A DNA stretch of 48,935 nt from Desulfuromonadaceae bacterium (GTDB lineage: Bacteria > Desulfobacterota > Desulfuromonadia > Geobacterales > Pseudopelobacteraceae). The stretch is from the NCBI GenBank assembly GCA_028681335.1, contig JAQUIT010000024.1, positions 1 through 48,935 of the forward strand, given 5' to 3'. The translations under genes were made by a program, and so were the position numbers. Below, in pieces: positions 33,619 through 43,136 of this stretch. Under the pieces are notes generated by a model. That model did no database searches. It saw only the letters and a list, made by a program, of their open reading frames with translations, and was not told where the DNA came from. Within the stretch, counting starts at the first letter, position 1; each line of letters begins with the position of its first letter.

Positions 33619-34611
33619 TTATCCTCTCAGCACGAGCCACCAGCCGGTCACGAGAATATTGACGAGAGCCAGCGGTGTCAGAATCTTCCAGCCGAAATGC
33701 ATCAGCTGGTCGTAACGGAGTCGGGGCAGCGTGCCGCGTACCCAGATAAAGAGGAAGGCAAAGGCCAGCACCTTGGCGGAGAACCAGACGGCCGGCGGCA
33801 GAAAGGGACCGTGCCATCCTCCGAGGAAAAAAGTGGTTGCCAGCCCCCCCAGGACGATGATGTTGATATATTCGCCCACGAAAAAGAGGCCGAAACGCAT
33901 GCCGGAGTATTCGGTGTGAAAACCGGCGACCAGCTCCCCCTCCGCTTCGGGAAGATCGAAGGGGATCCGTTTGCATTCGGCGGCGATGCTGATCAGGAAG
34001 ATCATAAAGGCCAGCGGCTGATACACGATGAACCAGCAGCCGGCCTGGGCGTTGACGATATCCGACAGGCGGAAGGAACGGGCCAGCATCACGACCGGCA
34101 CGAGGGAAAGCCCCATGGACAGTTCGTAGGAGATCAGCTGGGCAAGGCCGCGGATACTGCCCAACAGGGCATACTTCGAGTTAGAAGCCCACCCTCCGAG
34201 GGCGACGCCGTAGACCGCGACTGAGGAGAGCGCCATGAACAGGAGCAGCCCGACGTTCAGGTCAGACACCTGCAGCTGCACCGTATGGCCGAAAAGCGTC
34301 AGCGGTGCGCCAAAGGGAACGATGGCAAAGATCATGATCGCCGGTATGGCAGCCATGGCGGGAGCCAGGTAAAAGAGCCACTTGTCCGCCCCGATCGGCC
34401 GGAAGTCCTCCTTGGTCAGAAGCTTGATCAGGTCGGCCAGCGGCTGCAGCAGGCCAAACGGACCGACACGGTTGGGCCCTTTGCGGTCCTGGATCCAGGC
34501 AAGCACCTTTCGCTCGGCAAAGACCAGATAGGCCGCCAGGGTCAGGATGACGAAGAAGACCAGGGCAATCTTGCCCAGAAGCAGCGCTATGTCGATCGGG
34601 TCATAGATCAT
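33619..34611 (-). CDS. nuoH: NADH-quinone oxidoreductase subunit H
   Basis: The 330-residue membrane subunit forms the quinone-access chamber at the junction of both arms. Conserved features are RKVLAWIQDRKGPNRVGPFGLLQPLADLIKLL, GGWASNSKYALLGSIRG, RIPFDLPEAEGELVAGFHTEYSG and WVRGTLPRLRYDQLMHFGWK. About eight helices are predicted. Its start codon lies 11 bases inside the end of nuoG, in another frame. Confidence 0.94.
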   Translation of the reverse strand: MIYDPIDIALLLGKIALVFFVILTLAAYLVFAERKVLAWIQDRKGPNRVGPFGLLQPLADLIKLLTKEDFRPIGADKWLFYLAPAMAAIPAIMIFAIVPFGAPLTLFGHTVQLQVSDLNVGLLLFMALSSVAVYGVALGGWASNSKYALLGSIRGLAQLISYELSMGLSLVPVVMLARSFRLSDIVNAQAGCWFIVYQPLAFMIFLISIAAECKRIPFDLPEAEGELVAGFHTEYSGMRFGLFFVGEYINIIVLGGLATTFFLGGWHGPFLPPAVWFSAKVLAFAFLFIWVRGTLPRLRYDQLMHFGWKILTPLALVNILVTGWWLVLRG

Positions 34612-36493
34612 GGATCATGACTCCTTCGCTCCCCGCATCAAGCCCCCGCAGGCGCTCCCACCGTCCGGAAAAAGGCTCCGTAACCGGCTCGCCGCTCACC
34701 CTTTCGATGAGCAGGGCCAGCGTCTGCCAGGCCGGCTGCGCCTCTCCCCCCGGCGGGACCGTGCGGTGGAGGTGCGGCGGATGCCCGGCAGGATCAAGCC
34801 CCCGGATCGGCAGCCCCGGATTCATGACCTTTTTGAAGCGCTGGGCCCTCCCTTCGTTATTGATAGAGGTGCCGTCCATCTCCACCCAGGCGGTGGTGGG
34901 AAGGAATATCTGTGCCGCCCGGACGGTTTCCGTCATGCGCCAGTCAAGCGCAGCCACAAACGGAATCCCCGCCAGCAGGTGCGCCGGAATATCTGCCTCC
35001 ACGGAGATGATCCCTTTGATCTTCCCGGATGCAACGGCACGCTCAAGGCTGACTCCCCCCTGTTCCCCGGCCAGCTGCGCCGCACCATAACTGTTGGCTG
35101 CCGGAAAGATGACGGCAAGTTTCAGCTGGCTGTGCTGTACCAGCAGACCTGCCGGATGGTCAGAGTTACACGACGCAGAGCAGATCAGCACCGGTTTTTT
35201 GGCAGCGGCCAGCGGCACCGCATCCACTGCGGCAACCGCTGTGAACTCGCAGGGAAGGACGATGCCGTCTCCGACCACATACACCGTGGCTCCGTCCCGC
35301 CACGCCTGCCGCACCGCAAGAGCCAGCATCGGCGCATCCTGCAGAGGGTCGCAACCGGAGACAACAATACAGTCCGATTCCCTGATCTCCTGTTGCGAAG
35401 CCGACGTTCCTCCGGAGAGCAGCCCAAGGTGAGAGGTTGTCGTCGCACGCTCCTCCTCTGAAGTGAAGTAGCAGAGCGCCCCGGCAGAGGTCAACTGTGC
35501 CAGTTGCGGCAGCAGCAGGGCGGCTTCGAGAGCCAGCCGGGAAGAGCCGACTATGGCGATGCTGCCGGTGCCGTACAGCTGTTCGGTCTCGGCTATGCGC
35601 AGCGCCAGGGCCTCCAGCGCCTCGTCCCGGGTTGATTCCCTGCCGTCAACCAGCGGGGTGCGCGGCCGCTGCGGATCATTCACCGCGCTGTTCGAAAAAC
35701 GTCCCCGGTCACAGATAAACCAGCCGTTGACCGCTTCATTTTTGCGAGCCGTGATCTTGAGCAGCTCCCGGTAGCGGGCCACCGGCGTCGTGTTGCACCC
35801 GAGCGAACAGCCGGAGCAGACTGAGGGGGCCATCTCGTAGTCCCAGTAGCGAGCCCGAAAGCGGGCGGTCTTATCGGTAAAAACCCCGGTGGGACAGATA
35901 TCCACCAGATTGCCGGAGAAGGGCGATTCCAGCTCCCCGTCCTGGAAACGTCCGAAATAGACCCGCCCGGCGCTCCCCATGACGCCGAAATCCGTGCCGC
36001 CGGCATACTCCTGGTAGTAGCGGACACAGCGGTAGCACTGGATGCAGCGGTTCATTTCGTGCTGGATAAAGGGGCCGAGGTCCTGGTTGACGTGAGTCCG
36101 TTTTTTGCCGCTGTAGCGACGGATACCGTGGCCAGCGGCAATGGTGAAGTCCTGCAGCTGGCACTCCCCCCCCTCGTCACAGACAGGGCAATCGTGCGGA
36201 TGGTTTATCATCAGCCACTCAATAATGTGACGCCGCATGGCAACCGCTTCAGGGTCGGTCGTTGACACCACCATGCCATCCTGGACAGGCAGCATGCAGG
36301 ACATCTGAATCCCCTTGACCGGTCCCTCCAGCATCTTGACGGCACAGGCCCGGCAAGCCCCCGCCTTGCCCAGCGCCGGATGCCAGCAGAAATGCGGAAT
36401 GGGAATGTCCACCGCTTGCGCCGCTTCCAGCACGGTGGTCCCCTCGGCAACCTCTACCGTTATGTCATCGATGATCAGCTTCGGCATGGACAT
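34601..36493 (-). CDS. nuoG: NADH-quinone oxidoreductase subunit G
   Basis: The 630-residue peripheral-arm subunit binds several clusters: a [2Fe-2S] ferredoxin domain (Cys36, 47, 50, 66), the His-Cys3 site HDCPVCDEGGEC (100-111), a [4Fe-4S] site (Cys150, 153, 156, 200), and an N7-type set, CSGCSLGC (226-233) with a further cysteine in GWFICDRGRF. The remainder is a shortened molybdopterin-oxidoreductase-like domain that should no longer bind molybdenum, as in other NuoG proteins. It is shorter than E. coli NuoG (908 residues). The ATG overlaps the nuoF end by 19 bases, and a second ATG two codons in is also possible. Confidence 0.93.
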   Translation of the reverse strand: MSMPKLIIDDITVEVAEGTTVLEAAQAVDIPIPHFCWHPALGKAGACRACAVKMLEGPVKGIQMSCMLPVQDGMVVSTTDPEAVAMRRHIIEWLMINHPHDCPVCDEGGECQLQDFTIAAGHGIRRYSGKKRTHVNQDLGPFIQHEMNRCIQCYRCVRYYQEYAGGTDFGVMGSAGRVYFGRFQDGELESPFSGNLVDICPTGVFTDKTARFRARYWDYEMAPSVCSGCSLGCNTTPVARYRELLKITARKNEAVNGWFICDRGRFSNSAVNDPQRPRTPLVDGRESTRDEALEALALRIAETEQLYGTGSIAIVGSSRLALEAALLLPQLAQLTSAGALCYFTSEEERATTTSHLGLLSGGTSASQQEIRESDCIVVSGCDPLQDAPMLALAVRQAWRDGATVYVVGDGIVLPCEFTAVAAVDAVPLAAAKKPVLICSASCNSDHPAGLLVQHSQLKLAVIFPAANSYGAAQLAGEQGGVSLERAVASGKIKGIISVEADIPAHLLAGIPFVAALDWRMTETVRAAQIFLPTTAWVEMDGTSINNEGRAQRFKKVMNPGLPIRGLDPAGHPPHLHRTVPPGGEAQPAWQTLALLIERVSGEPVTEPFSGRWERLRGLDAGSEGVMIHDL

Positions 36494-37740
36494 TTCCCGG
36501 TGATTATATGTTCCCTGACCTCATCCTCAAAGTGCCTGAGCAACCCGTCCACCGGCCCCATGGCACCCGGCGCCAGGGCGCAGAAGGCGTAGTTCAGATA
36601 CTGGACGTGCTCTTTCAGGATCGTAATGTGCTCTTCACTCCCCTGGCCGGACTCGATCTGTTCCAGCAGATGAACCACGAACGGGAGCCCTTCGCGGCAG
36701 GGGGTGCACCAGCCGCAGGATTCCCTGGCATAGAACTTCACCAGGTTGAGGGTGGCTGCCACCATGCAGGTATGCTGGTCAAAAACGACAATGCCGCCGG
36801 TGCCGAGGCGCGAACCGGCTTTGGCCACCGGATCGAAGTCCATCGGCACCCCGAGGTGTGCGGGGGTAAAGTAGGGGGTCGACGCACCACCCGGCAGGCA
36901 CGCCTTGAAGTTGCTCCCCGGACGCATGCCGCCGCAGGGGCCATCGATAATTTCACCGAGCGTCATCCCCAGCGGCAGTTCAAAACAGGCCGGGGTGGCC
37001 ACATGGCCGCTGACACAGAACAGCTTCATGCCGGACGCCTCGGGGGTGGCGGCTGTCCCCTTGAACCACCGGGGGCCTTGGGCGATGATGGCGGGTATGT
37101 TGGCCAGGCTTTCCACGTTGTTGACGACGGTCGGTCCGCCCCACAGCCCCTTGATCGCCGGGAACGGCGGCTTGGCGCGCGGATTGGCCCGTTTCCCTTC
37201 CAGGGCGTTCATCAGCGCGGTCTCCTCGCCGCAGATGTAGCGCCCGGCCGAAACGTGCACATCGATGTCGCAGGAAAAGCCGCTCCCCTGGATGTTTTCT
37301 CCCAGCAGTCCCGCTGCCGTCGCCTCGGCAATGGCCCGGCGCAGGTTGGCGGCTGCCTGTTCGTAGCCGCGGCGGATGAATATGAAGGAGTGGCGCACGC
37401 CGATGGCGTAGCAGGCCAGCACCATCCCCTCGACGAGAGAGTAGGGATTGGCTTCGAGCAGAATGCGATCCTTGTAGGTACCCGGCTCCATCTCGTCGCA
37501 GTTGCAGATCAGCCAGCGCGGCCCGGTCAGGTTGCGCGGTACGAACGACCATTTCTTGCCGGTCGGAAAACCGGCCCCTCCCCTCCCCCGCAGTCCGGAG
37601 TCGATCACCGCCTGCTGCACCTCGTCCGGCGACATGCCGGAAAGCGCCTTTTTCAGCGCAACGAAGCCCCCCTCACCCTGATATTCGGCGAAAGTGACGC
37701 AGCGGCCCGGCCTGTTATGTCGGAAGAGAATCTGTTCCAT
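36475..37740 (-). CDS. nuoF: NADH-quinone oxidoreductase subunit F
   Basis: The 421-residue subunit holds the NADH and FMN sites and the first [4Fe-4S] cluster N3. The FMN/NADH glycine-rich motif is GLRGRGGAGFPTGKKW, and the GRYICGEETALMNALEG segment and WGGPTVVNNVESLANIPAI follow. ESCGWCTPCREG plus a later cysteine bind the cluster. It accepts electrons from NADH and passes them on to NuoG. It overlaps nuoE upstream by one base. Confidence 0.95.
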   Translation of the reverse strand: MEQILFRHNRPGRCVTFAEYQGEGGFVALKKALSGMSPDEVQQAVIDSGLRGRGGAGFPTGKKWSFVPRNLTGPRWLICNCDEMEPGTYKDRILLEANPYSLVEGMVLACYAIGVRHSFIFIRRGYEQAAANLRRAIAEATAAGLLGENIQGSGFSCDIDVHVSAGRYICGEETALMNALEGKRANPRAKPPFPAIKGLWGGPTVVNNVESLANIPAIIAQGPRWFKGTAATPEASGMKLFCVSGHVATPACFELPLGMTLGEIIDGPCGGMRPGSNFKACLPGGASTPYFTPAHLGVPMDFDPVAKAGSRLGTGGIVVFDQHTCMVAATLNLVKFYARESCGWCTPCREGLPFVVHLLEQIESGQGSEEHITILKEHVQYLNYAFCALAPGAMGPVDGLLRHFEDEVREHIITGKCPCRS

Positions 37741-38210
37741 CAGCGGTTCCGTTGTTGATCAAGCAGTTCGGCGGCACCCTCGAGTGAAACCCCGCCGAAG
37801 ATCGTGTCGCCGATCATCAGTGTCGGCGCCTCCCCGCAGTTGCCGAGACAGCAGCAGGGGAGCAGGGTAAAGAGGCCGTCCGCTGTGGTTTCGCCGACAC
37901 CGACGCCGAGCAGTGCGGCAATATGGCTCAGCAGCGTCTCGCCCCCCATGGCCCAGCAGGAGATGGAGTCGCACACATGTATCACCTGCCGCCCGACGGG
38001 ACGGCGGTAGATCATCTCGTAAAAGGTAGCCAGCTCCTCCACCTGCAACGGCGAAAGTCCGAGCAACCCGGCCGCTTCGACGACCGCTTCGTCAGTCAGC
38101 CAGCCGTAATGCGCCTGCAGCGCCTTCATCACATCCACCGCGGCTTCGCGATTGGTGACGGCTGCGGCGATGCGGCCCTGGAGTTCAGCTTTGAGTTCAA
38201 TCGGGATCAT
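37740..38210 (-). CDS. nuoE: NADH-quinone oxidoreductase subunit E
   Basis: The 156-residue thioredoxin-like ferredoxin subunit carries the off-path [2Fe-2S] cluster N1a, with ligands in VCDSISCWAMGG and LPCCCLGNCGEAP. The N-terminal helical part (LLGLSPLQVEELATFYEMIY) is typical of the family. Together with NuoF and NuoG it forms the NADH-input module. A palindromic repeat fills the gap upstream toward nuoBCD. Confidence 0.94.
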   Translation of the reverse strand: MIPIELKAELQGRIAAAVTNREAAVDVMKALQAHYGWLTDEAVVEAAGLLGLSPLQVEELATFYEMIYRRPVGRQVIHVCDSISCWAMGGETLLSHIAALLGVGVGETTADGLFTLLPCCCLGNCGEAPTLMIGDTIFGGVSLEGAAELLDQQRNR

Positions 38211-38235
38211 GAAAAATGCCTTGTAATTCTATTTG

Positions 38236-38330
38236 TCCCCCCCTTTATGAAAGGGGGGCTAGGGGGGATTTGATTTCAAATTCAAAAGCAAAATCCCCCT
38301 AAATCCCCTTTCGCAAAGGGGGACTTGTCT
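38236..38330. repeat. Palindromic repeat pair in the nuoBCD-nuoE gap
   Basis: CCCCCCTTTATGAAAGGGGGG is followed by GGGGGGATTTGATTT, then facing copies AAATCCCCCTAAATCCCC and TTTCGCAAAGGGGG. The two halves are inverted relative to each other. The first half matches the repeat inside nuoL except at a few bases. Confidence 0.7.
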
Positions 38331-40704
38331 ACCTGTCCAGATCTGCGAGTACAAAATCGATCGACCCCAGTATCGCCAGAAAATCCGCCAGCAACCAGCC
38401 GCGACTCATGACCGGCAGCGCCTGGACATGGGGGAAACTGGGGGTCTTGATCCTGACACGATACGGGATATTGAGGCCATCCGAGACGACAAAATACCCG
38501 TTTTCCCCCTTGGGAGCCTCGATGGCGCTGTAATTCTCTCCCTTGGGTGCGCTCATGCCACGGGTGCTGTTGACAAAGTGATGGATGAGGGATTCGATAT
38601 CCTTGAGCGTATCCGGTTTCTGCGGCAGCACATAGCGGTAGTCATCGGTCATCCAGCGTCCGGAGGGCATTTTCTCGAAGCACTGCTGCACGATGCGCAG
38701 CGACTGCTGAATCTCCTCCATGCGCACCAGATAGCGCGACCAGCAGTCGCCCCCAGCGGCAGTCGGTACGTCGAAGTCAAAGCGGTCATACCCGGAATAG
38801 GGCATCTTCTTGCGCAGGTCCCACTCCATGCCGCAGGCGCGCAGGTTCGGTCCGGACAGCCCCCATTCGAGAGCATCGTCCTTGGAAATAACGCCAACCC
38901 CTTTCAGGCGGGCCATGAAGATCGGATTCTTGTCCAGCAGGGAGTGGTACTCCTTCAGCCGCGCCGGCATCCAGGCGAGGAAATCCCGCACCGGCCGCTG
39001 CCAGTCATCGGGCAGGTCTTCTGCAACGCCGCCGATGCGGAACCAGGCCGGATGCATCCTGCCGCCGGTGATCATCTCCACGATGTCAAAAATCTTTTCC
39101 CGATCGGTAAAGGTGTAGAAAACCGGCGTCATCGCCCCGAGATCGGCGGCAAAGGTACCGAGCCAGACGAGGTGGTTGGCGATACGGAACAGTTCGGAGA
39201 GCATGACGCGAATCGTCTCGGCCCGCTCCGGCACGGTGATACCGCACAGCTTCTCCACCGAATTGCAGTAGGCCAGGTTGTTCTGTACCCCGGACAGGTA
39301 GTCGATCCGGTCGGTGTAGGGGATGAACTGGTTCCAGTGCTGGCGTTCGGCGATCTTTTCCGCACCGCGGTGGTGATAGCCGATATCGCTCGCCATATCG
39401 ACGATCTCTTCGCCGTCCAGCTTCAGCATGCAACGGATGATGCCGTGGGTGCCGGGGTGCTGCGGCCCCAGATTGAGGATGAGGGTATCCGGATCGTTTT
39501 CAGCGAAGAACCGCTCTGCCGGCAGCGACTGGAATCTGCGGGCATCTTCGAGGGTATAGGCCGGCATCTCGGTAGCGCGGAAGGGGTGCGACTTGCGCAG
39601 GGGATGACCTTCCCAGTCGTGCGGCATGAGAATCCGGCGCAGATCGGGATGACCGGCAAAACGGAGGCCGTACATGTCGTAGACCTCGCGCTCGTACCAG
39701 TTGGCGTTGGCGAATACTCCGCTGACGCTCGGGAGCGGCACGGATTCGTCCGGCAGTTCCGTCTTGATGCGGATATGGCCGGGGGTATCGAAGTTGAGCA
39801 GGTGGTAGTTGACCGTGTAGGCTTTGAATTTCTCCGGCTCGCGACGACAGGAATCATCCACGCAGGCGATGTCCTCCAGCCGCCTGAAGGGGGAGGACGT
39901 GCGGCTCTTCAGGCGGGCGAGCACATCCGGGAGCAGTTCCGGCGCAACCCGGTACGTGAGCATGTCGGTGGCGGAGTCGTCGCGACGGATCTGCTCACCA
40001 AAGATCGCCTCCAGTTCGCCCGTCATGCCGAAGTCGGGATACTCCTGTTTCGCTGCCGGAGGGCGCCACTGCCCGTCGCTGCGGGGCATCAGGCTGCGGG
40101 GATGTCCGACCGAAACGCCGCGGATGGCGGTTCCCTCCAGGCCGGGGCCACGCGGATCGCAGCTCTTGGATACGCCGTCCACCAGCAGCGGCACGGTTGT
40201 CCCCTGGTTGCCACCGGCAAGGTGCAGCACCGGACGGGACGGCCGTTCGCCGCTTTTGATCTTTTCCTGCAGCAGCATCAGCCCCTGCAGGAACGCTTCG
40301 GGGCGCGGCGGACAGCCGGGAATGTAGACGTCCACCGGCAGAAACTGGTTGACACCCTGCACCACGCTATAGACGTCGTACATGCCGCCGGAGTTGGAGC
40401 AGCTCCCCATGGAGACCACCCAGCGCGGCTCGGCCATCTGCTCATACAGGCGAAGGATGTTGGGGGCCATCTTGCGGAACGGGGTACCGGCAATCACCAT
40501 CAGGTCGGCTTCACGCGGCGAGCCGCGCAGAACCTCGGCTCCGAAACGGGAGACATCGTAGCGCGAGGTGAATGATGTCATCATCTCGACAAAACAGCAG
40601 GAGAGACCGAAAAACATCGGCCAGAGCGAGTTGGCCCTCCCCCAGTTAATCAGGTCATCCAGATTTGTCAGCAGAATGTTGTCAGGAATTTCCTGGTTCA
40701 TCAT
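38329..40704 (-). CDS. nuoBCD: Fused NADH-quinone oxidoreductase subunit B/C/D
   Basis: The 791-residue protein (ATG at 40704 or 40701, after GGGGAAC) joins three peripheral-arm subunits. Residues about 1-165 are NuoB with the N2 cluster ligands LSCCFVEMM (Cys36-37), GSCSNSGG (Cys102) and PGCPPRPE (Cys131). About 230-380 are NuoC ([39 protein letters not shown]). From about 400 to the end is NuoD ([20 protein letters not shown], ending in [13 protein letters not shown]). These parts carry the terminal cluster and quinone site. NuoCD fusions are common, whereas a full BCD fusion is found in fewer lineages. A segment of low recognisability (about 165-230) links B and C. Confidence 0.94.
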   Translation of the reverse strand: MMNQEIPDNILLTNLDDLINWGRANSLWPMFFGLSCCFVEMMTSFTSRYDVSRFGAEVLRGSPREADLMVIAGTPFRKMAPNILRLYEQMAEPRWVVSMGSCSNSGGMYDVYSVVQGVNQFLPVDVYIPGCPPRPEAFLQGLMLLQEKIKSGERPSRPVLHLAGGNQGTTVPLLVDGVSKSCDPRGPGLEGTAIRGVSVGHPRSLMPRSDGQWRPPAAKQEYPDFGMTGELEAIFGEQIRRDDSATDMLTYRVAPELLPDVLARLKSRTSSPFRRLEDIACVDDSCRREPEKFKAYTVNYHLLNFDTPGHIRIKTELPDESVPLPSVSGVFANANWYEREVYDMYGLRFAGHPDLRRILMPHDWEGHPLRKSHPFRATEMPAYTLEDARRFQSLPAERFFAENDPDTLILNLGPQHPGTHGIIRCMLKLDGEEIVDMASDIGYHHRGAEKIAERQHWNQFIPYTDRIDYLSGVQNNLAYCNSVEKLCGITVPERAETIRVMLSELFRIANHLVWLGTFAADLGAMTPVFYTFTDREKIFDIVEMITGGRMHPAWFRIGGVAEDLPDDWQRPVRDFLAWMPARLKEYHSLLDKNPIFMARLKGVGVISKDDALEWGLSGPNLRACGMEWDLRKKMPYSGYDRFDFDVPTAAGGDCWSRYLVRMEEIQQSLRIVQQCFEKMPSGRWMTDDYRYVLPQKPDTLKDIESLIHHFVNSTRGMSAPKGENYSAIEAPKGENGYFVVSDGLNIPYRVRIKTPSFPHVQALPVMSRGWLLADFLAILGSIDFVLADLDR

Positions 40705-40802
40705 GTTCCCCGTACGAACTGTTTTCAGAAACACAAAGTCTTTGCAAAATCAAGGCTGTCGAGGAATGGCGCGGAGAGGTAGCACTCACTACGTCGCACA
40801 CG

Positions 40803-41219
40803 TTATTCCGAAGGCTTACGCAGCGCTTGCGAAGAGACCCCGTGCCTTCTGGCGGAAGGTCCCCATTCCAGTCCACCTTTCACCCACAACCATGCCAACC
40901 CCAGCAGCAGGGCAACAATAAAGAAGGTGATATGCAGCAGACCGGGCAACCCGAGCTGTTCCCATTCGGTAGCCCAGGTAAAGATGAAGGCGGTTTCAAC
41001 ATCAAAGACAATAAAGAATATGGCAATCAGGTAAAAGGGAACGGAGAGGGGACGACGGGCAGCCCCGCTGGGAATAACGCCCGATTCATAGGGCATTTCC
41101 TTGTTGCGGGAAGTGGTCTTTGCGCCCAGCCACCAGGCGGCAGCCAGCAGACCGCCGATAATCAGCACGGTTGCAGCGGTATACGCGATGAGGGGTATCA
41201 GTTCGAAAAACAGTGGCAC
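40803..41219 (-). CDS. nuoA: NADH-quinone oxidoreductase subunit A
   Basis: The 138-residue membrane subunit has three helices and the conserved signature KEMPYESGVIPSGAARRPLS, followed by FIVFDVETAFIFTWA. It lies at the arm junction and contributes to coupling. It is the first gene of the operon on the minus strand. The C-terminal tail (EWGPSARRHGVSSQALRKPSE) is longer than the minimal family length. Confidence 0.93.
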   Translation of the reverse strand: MPLFFELIPLIAYTAATVLIIGGLLAAAWWLGAKTTSRNKEMPYESGVIPSGAARRPLSVPFYLIAIFFIVFDVETAFIFTWATEWEQLGLPGLLHITFFIVALLLGLAWLWVKGGLEWGPSARRHGVSSQALRKPSE

Positions 41220-41576
41220 GCTTTATCCCTTCGCTGCTTCATCAAAGGTAAAATGCTGTGTACAATTTTTGCCACCATATAACTTTTCATGGCCGGAGTA
41301 TAGCTAATCCGTCTGTTCGTGAAAACCCCTAAATAAAAGGAACCGCATCCGCGTCTATCATTGATGCGCCATCAGCACTTTTCAACCGCATCTACCGGTA
41401 TACGAACAAAGCCGCGTGGGACCAGACAAATTGTGCGGTGCTGCAACACTTATCGGAATCGACGGATATCAGGATTACCCCGTGCCGAGGATCGGCATGA
41501 ACAGTTCCGGCAACAGCTTTACCGTCTGGGGGATAGACAGCATGTAGAAGCGATTGGCAGTCCATCACAATTATTG
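41220..41576. other. Upstream region of the nuo operon
   Basis: This 357-base gap contains no supportable gene. On the minus strand a TATACT (41297-41302) with TTCACG (41318-41323) at 15-base spacing is a weak candidate nuoA promoter. Short plus-strand frames here look like chance. The far end adjoins the stop codon of the lipoprotein gene at 41577. Confidence 0.3.
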
Positions 41577-42293
41577 TCAGTGGAGTATCTTGTCAATTTC
41601 CGCACCAACCGATTCAGACGGTGCGGTTGAAGGAGATGTTGCAGGCAAACGGTCGTCAACTTTGGACTGACTCGCAGAAGGAAGCGCCAGCGTGTGTAGC
41701 AGGTCTATCCGGGCCGCGGTGAAGAGTTCCTGCATCACCTGGTTAGAATCTGCATGAATCCCGCCGACCACACACTGGACGGAAAAAACACCACACTTTC
41801 CTTCCGCATCGGTGTTAGTCGTCCTCCACACTTTAGCAACGTCCTCTTCCCAAAAGGGACGATTATCTCCCCGCCTCATGGCACTGAGAGACAGAGAGTA
41901 TTCGTTCGGGTATCCATAAATCCAAGCGTATGTCGCTCTTTTCAGAGTCCCTTCGATATAAATATCTTCATCCACCAGTTCAGAGAGACTGTAAATAAAG
42001 CGAACTGCCTGAAAACTCCCTGAAGCGGCCAAGTCGTCCGCAAAAGCCTTCGCCCACAGATCCGGCGTCAGGGCAGTTATGGTTTGCCTGATCCCGCCTT
42101 TCGCAAAATTGTATACATTTCTGCGTTCAATAAAATCTTCGGTCCCATCTTTAAAGGGTAGGACCGCCACCTTGACCGGCAACTTTTGTACCCCGCCCAC
42201 AGGTGCATTCGGTTTATAAACAAACGTTGAGTTAATCGAACAGCCGACCAACAACAGAGAAATAACAGCAAAGAGAAGTTTCTTCATCAACAC
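41577..42293 (-). CDS. Putative outer-membrane lipoprotein, paralogue 2
   Basis: This 238-residue protein has a lipoprotein signal peptide with lipobox LVGC (Cys18). It continues STFVYKPNAPVGGVQKLPVK, VAVLPFKDGTEDF, GIRQTITALTPDLWAKAFAD and RFIYSLSELVDEDIYIEGTL. The same landmarks recur in the same order in the upstream neighbour, so the pair are tandem paralogues. The VAVLPFKDGT start resembles lipoproteins that assemble with outer-membrane or envelope complexes, but the family is not identified. It lies 22 bases downstream of the paralogue and is probably co-transcribed with it and the MarC-like gene. Confidence 0.7.
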   Translation of the reverse strand: MLMKKLLFAVISLLLVGCSINSTFVYKPNAPVGGVQKLPVKVAVLPFKDGTEDFIERRNVYNFAKGGIRQTITALTPDLWAKAFADDLAASGSFQAVRFIYSLSELVDEDIYIEGTLKRATYAWIYGYPNEYSLSLSAMRRGDNRPFWEEDVAKVWRTTNTDAEGKCGVFSVQCVVGGIHADSNQVMQELFTAARIDLLHTLALPSASQSKVDDRLPATSPSTAPSESVGAEIDKILH

Positions 42294-42315
42294 ACCTGCC
42301 CTCTCGAATCAAAGT

Positions 42316-43071
42316 TTATTTCCCGTTGAGAACTTTTTTGATCTCTGCATCAACCGATTCCGAATCCAAGGGCAGCGGAAACGCGGTTGGAGCAATACCA
42401 ACTTCTCCGGCCCGATTCCTGGACTGGACCTCCAGTGACCTCACCAGATCCGTCCTGACCTCCTCAAAGAGGCCCTGCATCACTCTGTTTATTTCTGCGT
42501 GAAGCCGGTCGTTCTTGCACTGCTGTCCCAATCCGCATCCCTCGAAAATGTCATTCGGGAGTTTCCATTCCTTCGTAACTTCCTTTTCCCAAACCAGCTT
42601 ATTACCCACTCTCTGCACAGTCCGGAGGCCAAGGGCAAATTCGTTCGGTAGAGACCCGTCGGTAAAGAAATAAGCCTTTCTGAGCGTTCCATCAATGTAG
42701 TAATCTTCGTCTGAAAGCTCTGACGGGCTATAGATGAACCGGACTGTTCGGAAGGCACCTGATGCCGCCATGTCATTTGCAAAAGCCTTCGCCCACAACT
42801 CCGGCGTCAGAGCAGTTATTTGAATATTTATACCTCCTTTGGCGAGGTTATGCGTCATTCCAATAAACAGGTTTCCGCGTGTCGTGAAATTCTCGGTACC
42901 ATCCTTGAAAGGGAGCACCGCAATTTTCACCGGGAGTTTCTGAACGCCACCCACAGGAGCCGTTGGCATGTAGACGAACTTGTCGTTGACCGAGCAACCT
43001 GCCATCAACCAAAGCCCGGTCGCAACGATCAGAATGAGCTTTATCGTCCCTCCCATCCCTTTCGAGCCCAT
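42316..43071 (-). CDS. Putative outer-membrane lipoprotein, paralogue 1
   Basis: The ATG at 43071 is chosen because GGGGACA precedes it; the frame is open for 23 more codons upstream. The 251-residue protein has a signal peptide and lipobox MAGC (Cys26). It continues DKFVYMPTAPVGGVQKLPVK, IAVLPFKDGTENF, INIQITALTPELWAKAFAND and RFIYSPSELSDEDYYIDGTL. This is closely parallel to paralogue 2 immediately downstream. The function is unknown. It follows the MarC-like gene by 65 bases on the same strand. Confidence 0.7.
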   Translation of the reverse strand: MGSKGMGGTIKLILIVATGLWLMAGCSVNDKFVYMPTAPVGGVQKLPVKIAVLPFKDGTENFTTRGNLFIGMTHNLAKGGINIQITALTPELWAKAFANDMAASGAFRTVRFIYSPSELSDEDYYIDGTLRKAYFFTDGSLPNEFALGLRTVQRVGNKLVWEKEVTKEWKLPNDIFEGCGLGQQCKNDRLHAEINRVMQGLFEEVRTDLVRSLEVQSRNRAGEVGIAPTAFPLPLDSESVDAEIKKVLNGK

Positions 43072-43136
43072 AATTATGTCCCCTTTTTTACTGCCTTTGA
43101 CCGACTCGCCCACAAATTCCGTGGGCGGCGGTTGCT

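Noticed and set aside
38428..40575. A 715-codon plus-strand frame opposite nuoBCD
   Set aside because: It is a long antisense open frame in a GC-rich gene; the NuoB, NuoC and NuoD motifs on the other strand are decisive.
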